Shown: one piece after another, positions 34,601 through 48,115 of the stretch | How the letters are laid out: each line of letters begins with the position of its first letter | How positions within the stretch are numbered: position 1 is the first letter of the stretch | Program-made: the position numbers and the translations under genes | DNA from: Flectonema sp. DT1601 | Taxonomy: Eukaryota; Euglenozoa; Diplonemea; Diplonemida; Diplonemidae | DNA: 64,000 bases | Direction: 5' to 3' | NCBI GenBank assembly: GCA_964019425.1 | Contig: OZ025792.1 | Coordinates: 1,240,001 to 1,304,000, forward strand | The notes under the pieces: generated by a model | The model's database searches: none | Seen by the model: only the letters and a program-made list of their open reading frames with translations | What the model was told of the DNA's origin: nothing

Positions 34601-37600
34601 ATAGTCGGAAACTGTTGTCGTATTCAACTAACTTGTCTCCAACTTTTATAAGTTTCTGTCCGGATTGATAAACGAATTTCTTTTCCAAAACCGGATCTAA
34701 AATAGGATCGATAAACTCATCGACATTCTCAAACAGAAATGGATTCCCGTATTGAACTGCTGCTTCGAGACGCTTTGGAAAACCTGATTTTTGTTTTGTT
34801 TTGAATTGCATTCGTAAAACGAAGAGTTAAAGTAAGTAAGACTAATGCACATACTGGGCTCTGCGAACGTCGCAACCTCAAATTTCGGACTCTTTTCGAA
34901 CATTCGTTTAATCCATCCAACAGCTTGTTTTTGAGGATCAACACAGAGTGGGAATGTTGAAGCTCTGGTAGCTAAGATACCATTTTGAATAGACAGCTCA
35001 TCAGATGGAAGTCCATCAGCGTTCCACTTTGAAATCAACACATCAGTTGTGAGTAGTTTTTGAAGGCTGAAATCCTCATTCTGTTTGTTGGGTATTAATT
35101 GTAACATTATAAGGCTGTGAGGAATAATATAAACTGAATGGAGAAAATTTAAACAACAAAAACAAACCATTTCAATCTCCCTTTCTTGCACGTCAGACCG
35201 AAGCGTTCCGAGAATTTCTTCTCTAAAGTTAAATGTGAAGGCTCCAAGGTATGACAAGAACGAAGCGCCTAACAGACAATCACCAATAAGCTTTTTTCGA
35301 GACTTTCCGAGACGTTCAAAGTCGTCATGCCAACGCTGACGTTCTGAGGCAAGTCCACCGATGAGACGCTTGGCGTTGTTGAGTCTCTTTTGCATGACTT
35401 GAGCATCTGCTTCTAATCGTTTTGCTTCAGCCTGACCTCTGTCGAGACGCTCTGTTAACATTTCCTTCATATCATTGAGAGCACGTACTTCAGCTCTGAG
35501 GTATTCTAATTCTTTCTCTAGCTGTGCGAGGTTCTTCTCAAGTCTCTGAACAAGTAATTTCTTAGGTTCAACTTTTTTAGCGACAGAATAAAACGATACC
35601 AAAGACATAACCCATCCATACAGACCAGCTGCAGCAATAGAAGCTGCTTCAATAGATTTATCATTTAGATCTTTATTACGAGCTCTGATAGCATTGACTG
35701 CAGTTACTCGTTTTTCAGTTAAAGAATCTTTTGGGAACTTCTTTAACTTTTCCGTGACGAAGTTCGGGTTTTGAAGATCGGCCTTACAATTTGCCCAGGA
35801 AGCTGTCTTACCCTGAATGACACAATACATCTCTGCTACAGCAACGATCTTTTCGGAGGGTTTGGCAAAGGTTCGAAGCTCATCCATATCCTTCTTCTGG
35901 ATTTTATCAAGCTCTTTTTCGGCTGCCATAACTGCTGGCATTGCCTCTTCGAGTACCTCTTCTGCTTCTTTCATGTTTTGCATGACATTAGTTTTTGTTT
36001 CTGCGACCTCCTTTTCTCGACCTGTCGCTTTTTCTGATTTGTCTTCAGCGTCTGCTTGCTTTTTAGACAAGTCGAGAACTAATTCATCATTGGCACGCTT
36101 CATCTCATCCAAGTGGACTTGTTGCTCACTCATTTTGATTTGCATGTCGACGACTGTTTCAGCCGCGTCCTTCAGTCGATCTAAACCAGTTCGGAGTTTA
36201 CGACGGAGTTCATCGATGCGAGTTCGATTCTCATCCAAGAGAGAAGTATAGTTACTGATGTAGTCTAAGAAGTTTTTAGGAGTGACGTAATGAAGTCGTT
36301 TCATTGTATCTTTATAAATACCACATTGGATATCACAAGTTAGATGAGTGTAGACCATGTGTTCAACAACTAACTCTTTCAGTACTGGTGATAACGTGTC
36401 GTCACCAGTATCTGGTTTCTTGTCTCCCATCTCTTTCATCGCAGCTTTTTCATTTTCAGCAATCTTTCGTTTTTCATAATCCTCAAGATATCTGAATGAG
36501 ACAGCATTGAGTGCCTGATCAGGCCACTTTGAAAACCAATCAATAACTGTATTGTTAACAAGTGCTGGGAAGTTTCTACAACGTGTGCGTAACTTATCTC
36601 CTGAAGGAGACATTGATAACACAATGTGAAGATTGTCTCGACATCTTGATACGAATGTATTCCATTTGTTATCTTTTGTTGGTATTAACCCGAGTGCTTC
36701 ACACTCAGCAGCTACAGCATTGTAACAAGCATCCTTTTCATCATCCGCAAAGAGTGCAGGAACCATTCCTGATGCCAACATATTATTAACAGCCTCTAAG
36801 AACCCTTCCTGAACAACATGACTGTCAGTGAAGAGGAAGACAACTTTACTGCCGTCATTTTCAACACCTGCAATTCGGTAAAGATCCTTTAGATTTTCAC
36901 GAAATGAATCTTCGTTGTATCCTCTGGTGATTGTTATTTCAAACACCTGAGAGATACCAGCAGCATGAGTCCCTAAATGAGTAAGAGATTGCTTACCAGA
37001 CCCACCAACACCAACTAAGAGAGCATTACCACGAGGTAGAGTAAGAATTCTTACAATTCTTACTAAGTGATCGAGAGCCATATCAAACATTACTAATGAC
37101 ATCTTCATTGAAGGAGTGTTGTACTCATCAAGAATTAATTCAGCGAGTTCTCTAACAGTTTGATAGTTTCCCATATCATCGTATAGACAGAGCCTGTCGT
37201 CAGCATCAAAGTCACTGAAGTCACCAAACAGGATTGGGTCTTTCAGAATATAATCTTCATCAGCAGCGTAGTGTTCTGAAATCAGTTTCTTTATTTTAGA
37301 AACGACGACCATTTTGTCTTCAAGATCTGGCATACGATCGTGGAATACTCGAAGAACTTCATTCCTCCAAAGTCTGATCATCTGAGCTGGGGTGTCAAAA
37401 GCGTCCTGTGTCATTCTACACATTCCTTCATACACTCTTGATAAATCTCTTAAGTTAAATAGGTAATGGAATTTAGCTGGAGTTGGAGGAAGTTTCTCAC
37501 ATAGTAAACTGTACACACTCATAGTGAGTTGACATACGCGGGGAACGTTTGATAATAACGCTGCTGAATTAGGTCCGTCAAAAGAAGACAAATGTGATTT

Positions 37601-40600
37601 TAGAATTTCTGTGTAGATACTTTCAAGTGATTCAGCTGCCGGAAATGGAATATGAAAACAGGCGTACAAACTAATAAATCGAGGATCGAGTGCGTTTCGA
37701 CCACCACCTGGGGGAGCCATGGCTGCAACATATTCGATATCTCTGATAGACTTCCAAAGTAAGTCTTTTCGATCATACCAACCATTCCATTCTGTAAGTA
37801 GTTTTAAGAAAGCGATTGGTTGCATAGTTCCGTAGGTGTCTACGACAGGCATATTGATGTCGTCGATAAATATTATTAATTTCTTCCCTGGAGGTGCTCC
37901 GAATATTGTCGCTGTTCTCTTCTCAACGTTGTCTTCGAGAGTACGCTGGACATCAACTGACATAGTCCTCGATGAGAAGTTCATCTCGAGAATCATTTCA
38001 TCAAGTTTCATTTCGTCTTTATCTCCTCCTTTTTCTCTCAACTTCAATTCACGTAAAAACTTTTGTATAGTAACAGTTTTTGCTGTCCCGGAAGCACCAA
38101 TAAACATGATTGGCATCTTAGCACCAGTCTTTGGATCTGGAGTCTGTTTGTCGATAACTAAATCAAGAAAGAAGCTATTTCTGACAGTATCAACTGTGGG
38201 TACTAATATACTTGAATACTTGCCATCAGTTGGAGGAATGTACTCGGGAATCATGCTCGGATCTTTCCAAGGAACCCATTTAGACACCTCTGTGTTGAAA
38301 CAAAATTCAAAAAGAGTCTTCTTCTCAGGAAGCTGACCTGCAGAAACTGGTTTCAAGTCATCGCTTGGTTGAAGGTTTTGACCACTCTTAGATTTAATAA
38401 CCTGATCGAACCTTGGTCTGTCATTCTCAACAATGACAGAACCAAAAGACCAAACACAACAGAATATAAAAACACCTTCTAAAGACCTCTGTTCAAGTTG
38501 ATGATCTTGAAGCATGCATGTTAATAATAAACAAAGTTGCTTTACCATATTACAATCAGTTAAAGGAAGTGATAGTTTTGGAGACTGAACGACATTGCCG
38601 TCAACGTCAATTCCATCTAAGACGAAGTTTCTAAGAGTCGGAATATATTTATCAATCAACTCTTTTAGTGAATCTTGTTCTTCCTTCGATCGGGTAAGAA
38701 CCCATTTATGCATGTAAGGCTGCCATTGAAGATTTTGAGGGTCAACATAAACCATTCCAACTCTACTTACTGTTGCTGGGGATGCGTATTGTAAGTCGCC
38801 AACTTCGAATAATAAAGAACACATTGGATTATTAAGACGAATTCTATCACCATTTGCGAGAGTTAAAAGTTTATTATCATCCATGACGGTGTTCATATTT
38901 TCAACCCAAAGAGCGTCTACGTCTCCGTCAAATACGACGTATCGACGAGTGCTTTCGTTTCCTTGTTCTTTTTCTTTCTCAGAGTCTCTGTTGATTTGTC
39001 TAAAGATGTGACTGAAGATGCCGTCAGTCCAAGTTCTTGTCATCGGATCTAAGACTCCATACAAACAACTGATGTGTTGCGCTTTAGCGTTTAGAGTGAA
39101 TAGCTTTGTTGGTAATCGAAGTGCGTCTTGAGCTAGTTTTAAATATTGAATAACTGTTGTCTTACCACCTGAAGTAGGACCTACTGTCATTGTTGTATGA
39201 CGGGTTTGCATTGTTTCATAAAGTTGAACGACTTTATCTATTTGTGAAGGAACAATCATATCTCTGTTGGTGGTCAGGCATTCTCGTACTGCTTTTGCAA
39301 GTTTTTCATTTGGTACTCGAGTTGGGTCAAGACCAGGAAACAGATCACCAATCAGACCTGAAAACAGCGGAACATCTTCAAATACGAACTTCGGTGCATT
39401 CATATCTCTCAACGCTCTCATCAATACGACGTCTTCAGGAAGTTCAGCGTCTCTTCTCTTTAGAGCTCCTGCCATCACTAGAACTGCTTTAAGAGCTCTC
39501 AATCCCCAATCGTAGTGATATTGTTTTGATAATTGACCTTTAGCAAGTTTATACAATGTAACCATCTTCTTTGCTAACATTCTCGCTTGTTTGAAACCTT
39601 CTGCGTAAAGCATGATTTCAGCAATTAGCTCAAGGTTGGGGACAACCATCACAACAGGTCTAAATAAAGCTTTTAAATTATCAGGAAGTTCTACACGTCC
39701 TGCATAACCAGGATTCATAGTAATAAATACACCCACATTAGGATCGAGGGTTATCTCTTCTGGTGCGCCTTGGATTTCACATCTTGTTGCGCCACATTTT
39801 AAAGCGTCTTGCATGGCTCTCAGCTGCTCAGATACAACCGACAGTACTGGAAGTTCAATTCTGTTGAACTCATCAAAACATCCCCACGCTCCACATTGAG
39901 CAAGTCCACAGAATATACTAGCCATTGCTTTGTAATCGAGACCCTCTCCACAATTAAACACAACGCAGTAATATGATAGTGACTTTGCTAAATCTTTAAC
40001 AGATTCCGTTTTACCTGTTCCTGCAGGTCCTCCTGGAGCACCACCAAGATGATAAGATAAAGCTTGTGTTAAAGTCATAAAACATCTATCAGTCAATGGT
40101 GTTATTACAAGTCTACCGTTTAGACCCATAAATTCATATCCGTAGTTTAGGACTGCAGTACATTGGTGAATCACACAATTGTCGATGTCTTTTTTCCAGT
40201 AGAATCGAAGTTGTGATTCCCAAGCAAAGTCCCTCGCGTCTAAGATAGCATCCCTTACGAATCTGTCGACGATATCTCTGCCGTGTACGTCTACAATAAT
40301 TAATGTGTTGATCTTCTTTCTTTGAAGTGATGGTAGTGAACTGTTATCCATCTCAACAACCATTTCATCAAGTTGTGAAGACAATCTAATGACAAGATCC
40401 TTGACAGCATTCTTCTTTCCTTTGCGAACTTTTAAGAATGCGTCCTCCACTTGAAATGTCCACCAGATTTGAGAACCTGCCAGTCCGCACATTCCTTTAG
40501 ATTCGTCGATCCATTGTAAACGAGGTTTCTTCGGATAGAAGAACACACTGCCTTTGAGAAGACCGCGTAGAGTACGGCGGACTTCAATAAGAACTGCACT

Positions 40601-43600
40601 AAGCCACTTTTCTACAGCAAACCCCTCGGTGTTTACAGTGTTGTCGAATACGAGTGGTTCGCGTTCTTGAGATTGAGTTCCCTCAACAGCATCACTTCCC
40701 TGTTTGAAATAAAGAACAGCACAGTTATCAAACATCTTAAGCATGTGTTCCTGAACTGATCTCGGATTAGAAGACGATAAAATTGATAACAAGTCATCGT
40801 CAGATATAAAATAGAATCTTGGGAAGGCCATTCTCTTCGTGTTTAAGTAATCAGTGAGACCCTTTTGACACTCATCTAGCTTATCAGAAATCCACTTCAA
40901 GTCAGCTAGTCGATCAGGTGAATGACAAGCTGCATCTACTAAGGAGTTTTCAGAACATTGTTTCATTATTGTAATCCAACGCTTGTCTAAATCATCAAAC
41001 TTTTTTGCTTCCTTAGGAAGTTGGGCGGCGATGTCTTCACCTCCGACGAAGATCGATTCTAAATAAATCCACTTTTGCTGAACGACTGCCCACTCAGATA
41101 CGACATCTGTCATGGTGTTTAGTTTTCGTTCCCACAAACGAACTTCATCAAGGAAAGGTTTTACCCATTTAAAGTTTGCAATGCTCTGTAAGTTCATTGT
41201 GTGCTCGTCAATCGTTTCTTGAATTTCTCTCGTGTCTGCGAGAAGTTTTGTTCTTTTCTTTTGAATAAGATCAAAGCTGGTGTTCATCCAAGTTTCCTTA
41301 ATAGCTTTAAGAGAATTTTCAATGTTTAGTTCACGTGAAGCACACGCGACGATTTCATTTATGTCGTCTTCGAATTCGAATGGACGCATTTCAATTAACG
41401 ATGCCAACGTAAAGTTTGAGAAGTCAAATGTCCTTCCGGTTACGTCCATTAATTTCTTCCAATGTCTGTCTCTTAATGCTTCATTTTTAAGTTGTGTAAA
41501 CAACGGCAGAGATGAAAAGAAATTAGTTATGACTTCCTTCATGGCGCTGTAGGGAGGAAGATCTCCAAATTCTTTGTATTTCTTTTTTAATTTTTGCATC
41601 ATGCCTTCAGTTCCTTTACGCATTGTATCAATATGAACGTCAGCCCATTGTGTGTTAGACCAGCCAGTTACTAACTCTTTCCATTCAGCATACATTTCGA
41701 ATACTTGATTAAGTTGGAATAGCTTTTCTTCCATCTCTTGAAGAGCAGGGTAGAATGTAATGTCAAGTCCGAATAGCTTTTCACTTTTTACTAATCCCTC
41801 TCTCTTCTTCTGTTTTTGAAGAAGATCTATTTTCCATTCATTTATCAACTCAAGACCCTTATCGAGGTCAATACCGGGCCTACCTGGACCATGGTTCAAG
41901 AAATCATCACGAGCATGCGCTAATTCGTCAGTGAATTTCTCAACTGATGTGACTGTGACTTGTCTAAATGTAGCCTTTGTGACTCCAAGATCTTCATCTT
42001 TTTTCTTAGCTTGAAGTTTTAATCTTTCCCAATGAACTCTTAAACTCATCGCCATGTTCCATTCCTCAGGTGGGATCTCAATTCCGTATTGTTGTAGAGT
42101 GCTGTAGCAATTTTCAATTTCTCTGTACTGGAGTTCGATATCCATACTGCAAGTATTCATGTTGTCAATTGTTGATAAGACTCGTTTTAAATCATCAATA
42201 AGATCTGGTTTTATATTTAATTCGTCTTCACATTTATTTATCCTAGCGTTTAACTTTTCCAACTTTGCTCTGAATTGTTCATTTAACTGTTTTCCTTCCA
42301 TTTGAATCCAAGTACGAGCTTCTTTTTGAATTTCTGCTAACAAAGGATTGCAGTCTAAACATAAGAAATCAATATTCTTTTCTTGAGGGTATTGATCCAG
42401 TCCCTTGATAAGACGTGTGAAGTCTGCAAATCGCGCATCGTATTCCAACCAAGGTAGATTTTTTGCCCCAAGCCTTTCAATAAATTTCTCTTTTGGAACA
42501 TGCCAAAGATCTTTGTACTTTCTCCAACTTTGTAAGTGTTTGTGAACATGAAAAAATGTTCGTTGAATTCCTTGATTAACCTTAGTCTTAAATGAAATGA
42601 CCTGGGTTCCTTTTGATATATCATTATAATATGTAAAAGGTTGATGTTCTGTATCATCAGCAGGCTTCGGGTGAATCTCACCTAAAGAACACTCTATGCA
42701 GGTACCGTCCATCCAACGAACGAAATGCTTCGTGGCTTCAATAATGTTGTTCATAATCTTCGCAGTCAATGTGTGTAAGATCTCTTTCATTTCCGGAGAC
42801 ACACCTATCTCTCCTGCAACCAACGATGCTGTTACTTTGAACAGGGGAATTGATTTTCTTTGAGACGCACGATGTCTCTTTGAAGGATTTATATTTAAAA
42901 ATGATAAAAATAAACTAAGCGAGATCATAACCATTTTATTAAGAGCTTTATAAATACGTCGTTCCCAATGGTAGTAGTAAGAACGTAGAGCAGGTGCCTT
43001 TCCTGTATTCGTATTTGTAACGATTCCCTCAATCTTACGTAGCAGAGGACTAATTCTGGCATATTGCTTTGTTAGTTTTTGAACTTGCTTATTTCTGTAA
43101 GATTCTAGACTTTCTGCTAAGTCATTAAGATCAAGCAAACCTTCTGTGCCAGGGCTGCTTAACTTTTGAGGATCAACTAACCATGTAGTACTGATTTGAG
43201 AAACTACTTGAGATATGTGAGCTGAATTTTTATGAATTTCTTTTGATTTTGCATTGAATTCACCGATAGCTGCGAGTGCTTTGTTAATATATTCCTTGAC
43301 ACCAAGACTGTTCCAGTTTAATGTTTTCCAACCAGGTTCAATCGCCACTTCCAACTGCGCAATATGTTCTCCAAGGATTGCTCTTTCTGGAGATTCAACA
43401 GCAGCAAGTGTTTCGTGGTATTTCGCAAGCATAAGTTTTAAATTTTCAACAAAGTCATGATACTTTTCATCAAGCAGTGTAACTCTTAACGCGATCCCCG
43501 GGACATCGTATCCAAGACGATCGAGGTATTTTGCCTCCTGAATAATCTGAAAGAGATTATTATCAAAATTAACACTGTAGTGAGTCTCTCCATTGTCGAC

Positions 43601-46600
43601 GTGTTTAGTTAAGATGTTGGCTTTTAGATAATCAATCGTGTGAGTGTTTACATCGTATTTCCACTTATCATAAAGGTCGACGGCATATTCTTTCATCAGT
43701 TTTGCAACGGAAACGTATGTTTTTCGAACGTCTTTTCCTTTTGCAGTTTGTAAGATGGAATCTTCAGCTTCTAGAAACTTCTTAATTGGACCTTTGATTC
43801 TCTGAAATAGCGATTCCGACCAATCAATAGCTCCCGCAACTGGAGGTTGATTTTTAGTGAGAGGAGGGTCCAGATGATTTTCTTTGAAAATTTGTTCAAC
43901 TTCTTTGACCTCATCTTTATATCTGTCAAGGATACCTTCAGATTTCTTAATGAGTAGGTTCCCTAAATAGTAGTCACCACCTGTACCAGCTCTCGGTGGT
44001 AATGTTTTAAACGATTGTAGCAGTTCAAACGCAGCCTCAGAGCTACGTAGTTGTTTAAATGAGGATTCGATAAATTGCCTTGTGTGGGCATTCATTTGCT
44101 CGACTTGTCTTTTAAAGCGATCGAATTGAGCTGTCCAGTTAGGATTCGCTCTGTCGTCAAAAATATCAAATGCAACTGTTTCGATGGGTTTCTTTAGGTC
44201 TTCAACTTTTTTCATTACCTGATCGATACCAACTGTGTCCTTAGTCACAGCCTTTAGCTGACTTCCTAAGACTGTGTAGTAGTATTCAAGAGTCGTTACA
44301 ATGTCGAGGAGATCTTCACAACGAGCAGTCATGTAGTCAGTTGTGTGAAATAATCTTTTTTTATCAAATTCCCATCTGGCATCTCTCTCGGTCATCTCTA
44401 TATCACATCTTGTCTTTTGATAACTCTTCTTCCATTGTTCAAGGACAGCTTCTCCTTCGATGATTTTTCTCTTCGCGTCCTCAAATCCTTGTCCATCTCT
44501 TCCACATGATAGAATAGAAGGTTGACCTGGTACTGACTTAACATTGACATGACGGCTTACCTTTTCTGCGATTGTGTTTGCAATTTTTTCGAGTAAACGC
44601 ATCATCTTTTCATCCGTATTGTAGTATCTGATTTTATTTGTGTGTATTTTTATTATAACGGAGTTAAGAGAATAGTGCCACTACCAAATCATACCTTGAA
44701 ATAGTCCAAACCATTCTAATTGCCGTCATCATTGAAGGTAAAGTATCAATTATTGGTTGCAAAGACTGACCAGGAGTCACGTTTGTTACTGCTCTAAAAT
44801 GACGTTCTAAGGTTGATAAGAATTTCACATTATCTTTTGCCTCGTGATACATTTTTGATAAATTGTTGTAGGAAATTTCAAAATTTGGATAACTAGTTCC
44901 AACATCACTCTCTTTAAGTATTTTCAGCATAGTTCTCACATGTGGTAAGTTCAATTGTTCATAGATGGCTGATAGAACAGCGTATTTATCCTTCCAAAAA
45001 TCAATTTCCGACAATGGAGATTTACCGGAAGCAGAGTCATTCTGTTGCTGTGCTTCAATAACAACTGATATGTGTGCGTTCCATTTCAGTACATGTTCGT
45101 CAATCTCTGATAGAAGATCCTCGTTGTCTTGTGCTAATTTAATTTCTTGTTCACTATCTCCAATATGAACATGTGAAGGTATATTAAGTTTTCTATCTCC
45201 ACTAACTTGATGTATAACTGTGCTAATGTTTTGACACAATCGTAAGACAGAAGTCTTCACATCGTCTTGAAGCTGAACCTGCAGCTGAGTTAGTTTTTCC
45301 GACTCGTTGGCATCCGTAGAGGCGATCATTCGAAATCCTGTTGTTAGTTAAGTTGCTTGTAATCCGAAGGGTGAAACTTTGACAATGTAAAAACAGTATC
45401 AACTTTAGGTGGAAAAGGAGCGAAGCCGACGGGAAACGTGACAGGGCTCCAACCGAAGGGTTGCCGGCCCCATGGTGTTTGTGGGTGACCAGTTAAACAG
45501 AGGGTTACCCGTGTGGAAAAGTCCGCCGACGTTTTTCGAAGGCATGTTAGCAAACGGGAGGCCGAATAGTATTTAAGCACAGTTGAAGAGATGGGCTCGA
45601 TAAGAACGACTATTAAAGATTTCAGGCGTCAGTCTCTCGCAATGTCAAATTCGAGGTAGGGCGAAGTCTGAACACAAAATTAATATCAAGTAGTTAGACT
45701 GAAAAAATATTTGCAGTTGTTAAATCAAAGAAAAGGTACGCTCAGTAAAAAGAAAGTAAAAGAAAACATAAAAGGGAAAATTATATTCTAGAGGGGGGAT
45801 TAATATCCAAAAAAGAAAACAGATTATAACACACCAGTAATTTCACATATGGAACCATTCTCCACGAAAGCTACGCAAGGATGAACTTCACCGTAGACTC
45901 CTTCAACTTTTAACTGAGGCTTACCATTTTTGAAGAATTCCAAAGTACCAAGGTCAAGATCAACATCAACAGTAATGGTGTCTCCCTCAGCAAAGGGTGC
46001 TCCCTTTGTAGATGATTGAGCCCTGCCTTTGAGAGAACCATCAGCTGAGTACGCCCAAACATGATTTCTATTCTTACCATACGAAGACGGCTTTTCCTTT
46101 CTAAGTTCTCTGTGAGCTACTGCAACATCACTGCATGTTCCTTTCTCAAAACGAACTGACCATTCGTACCTTCCCCTGGTAAAAGGGATATCTCCTACTG
46201 CCCAAGGTGTTATTCCTTCACTTACATCTTTAACGAGATTTGCTTTTGTTCCATCGTCTGACAACTCAACAAGAGGTGAATGCCATTCTTTATCAAATGA
46301 TAAATCTGTTGGGATAGCTATTGGTTCCATTGAATCTAATGAGACAGTATTACTTATTCTATTCCCTGAAGTATCAATAGCTGGTAAGTACACTGCAAGC
46401 ATTAAGTCTTTTACTGTTTGTAATCGAGGGCAATCCATTACTCCATATTCGACCCCTCGTTCCATTTGATTTCCTGGAACATCAATCTGACCTTCCATTT
46501 GAGAACGAGTTATCGGATCAGACGTACTCTTCATGAAATACATACAAAGCACACTCTCGGATAACACTAGTTCAGGTGGAAGGTAGTCTACAGCAAGACA

Positions 46601-46825
46601 TAATTTAGCCCCTTTCTTGGCATCCTCATAACCATCTTCATGTCGATCACTTCCTTCAATATAAAACAAACAAACAGGACACCTATTCTCATGATTTCCA
46701 TCCGTTTCACAGAATGTTAATAAAGAATCTTCAGCTCTCTCAAAACAATCTCTCATTTTGAAGGCATCAATGCTTTTTAAACCCCATTTTACCTTTTTTG
46801 TTAACCATTCTATGCGTGGGTCCAT
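31621..46825 (-). CDS. DNAH10: Axonemal dynein heavy chain, DNAH10/I1-beta type, with SPRY domain
   Basis: Six exons (46825..45835, 45337..44695, 44627..35168, 35080..34855, 34783..32753, 32687..31621) sum to 14,418 nt, exactly 4,805 codons plus stop. The C-terminus (GAYVRGLYLEGASWD, then AAGVGHVFDADL, then HLSHWVLNSV) fits DNAH10, the beta chain of inner-arm dynein I1/f, better than outer-arm chains; so does the tail (SPLSEIDFWKDKYAVLSAIY). P-loops: AAA1 GPAGTGKTE ~2080, AAA2 GPTSGGKTT ~2364, AAA3 GASGTAKT ~2720, AAA4 GVGGSGKQS ~3085; then the stalk with microtubule-binding domain ~3320-3650. The motor looks intact. Exon 1 carries the N-terminal tail (VLCMYFMKSTSDPIT, YGVMDCP, AVYLPAI) followed by a SPRY domain at ~205-330. 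Joining exon 1 across the 497-nt intron 1 is phase-correct but unproved; two adjacent genes is the alternative. Confidence 0.85.
45338..45834 (-). other. Long first intron of the dynein gene
   Basis: Donor GTGTGT at 45834, acceptor CTAACAACAG ending at 45338 with a branch-point-like CTTAACTAAC just before it. At 497 nt it is far longer than the other introns (56-138 nt). Part of it (about 45400-45560) is GC-rich, with a strong hairpin at 45444-45470 (CAACC-GAAG-GGTTG within a GGGC...GCCC stem). It could host a noncoding RNA, or instead mark a true boundary between two genes. Confidence 0.55.
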
Positions 46826-48115
46826 TTCACCACCCCCCTCCCCCTCCTGTCTAATTTAGATAGTATAACTTACTTGATAACTTATATTAAGGCTCAGTTG
46901 AATTTAAGAATCCAAGGCTTGAAAATAAACATTAACCGAAGTGACAAGAGTAGCAATCACGTCTTTTAATTAATTAATTAATTCATAAATCAAAAGGGAG
47001 GCAGAGTTGGAAAAAGGAAAAAGAAAACAAGGAAATCATGTGTGAATCCCGCAAACAATAATTCCGAAATAAAGGAAACGTCGTTCAGCAGGAGTTTACG
47101 TTTTAGTCATCCGACAACATGGCTGTGGAAGTATTTCATAGATGCACGCCGTCATCAGTGCCGAATAATAAGAAAGCAAAATCAATAAAATAAAATAAAT
47201 AAAAAAGAATCAATAAAAGTATTCACTATTCTGGTCAGGTGGTAGCGGTGGTGCCGCTGCACATCTTTTTTCTTTTCTTTTGTGAAAACATGTACCTCCT
47301 CCTCCTTCTTTTTCAATAATGAAGAGGAGTTGACATATAATTACGACGTTTTTTTCTTCTTTTTTTTTTCTCCAATGCTTTTCAATTCAACCCTCATTTT
47401 TTGTTCGCAGATTTTGCAGATGAAAAATGAGCATAGACACAAGTGGTATCCTCCTTGGTCTTGGGAGTTCTTGAAATCTGTTCAGCTCAACAATCAAACA
47501 CAAAAAAAGAAAAACAAGAGGGCCATCATGAAAAAAAAAAAAAAGGTTCTTATTCACTTACTCAATTCACATACCACTATAGTCTCCTTGGTCAATGGAG
47601 ACGCAGTAATGGTTGGTTGGTTTTGCATGACTTCACCACCAAAGCTCTTCTTTGGTTAAGAATTACTGGTGGTTGGTTAAACAGAGTTTAGAGAGGAAAA
47701 AGGGGGCGGGGGAAGAGCGGAAGGTGATTAAAAAAAAAAAGGGATGAAAAAAGGAAAAGAAACACGACAAGCAACGAAGCTTGTTCTCGTCAAAGCTCAA
47801 GACAAGATATATATGAAGGAAAAAGTCGCGTTTTCGTTTTGATTTGTTATCAGAAAGCGTACACAACGCAGAAGGCAATCCAGCCCATCCGCAACGGAAC
47901 GTTACTTTTGGTAGTGTCGGATCCAAACAAAAAGAGTAGTAATTCTCATGATATTAAATATAGGAAATAAAAAAGAGACGAAGTCATCACACAGGATGGA
48001 ACAAAAAGTTAAATCCTCTTCGACGAAAAGCAAAGAATAAAAACAGCTTGTCGCTGTCATCCACAAAACAACAACTCACAACAACACACACATGTCCTTT
48101 TTTTTTTTCTTTCAT
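46826..48115. other. Region between dynein start and metE stop, copy 1
   Basis: About 1.3 kb of 5' flank of the dynein gene and 3' flank of metE. It contains a TTAATTAATTAATTAATTC run near 46967, pyrimidine tracts and A tracts. Plus-strand frames here (82-125 codons) are low-complexity. It is the section duplicated at 52399-53687. Confidence 0.5.

Noticed and set aside
45344-45580. 78-codon minus-strand frame in the region upstream of the main dynein exons
   Set aside because: No family motif; the phase-matched donor and acceptor flanking it place it within an intron.
31621-46825. Assignment of the dynein to the outer-arm gamma or DNAH5/8 group
   Set aside because: The AAA1 region is similar, but the C-terminal GVGHVFDADL...HWVLNSV block and the N-terminal EIDFWKDKYAVLSA region fit DNAH10 better.
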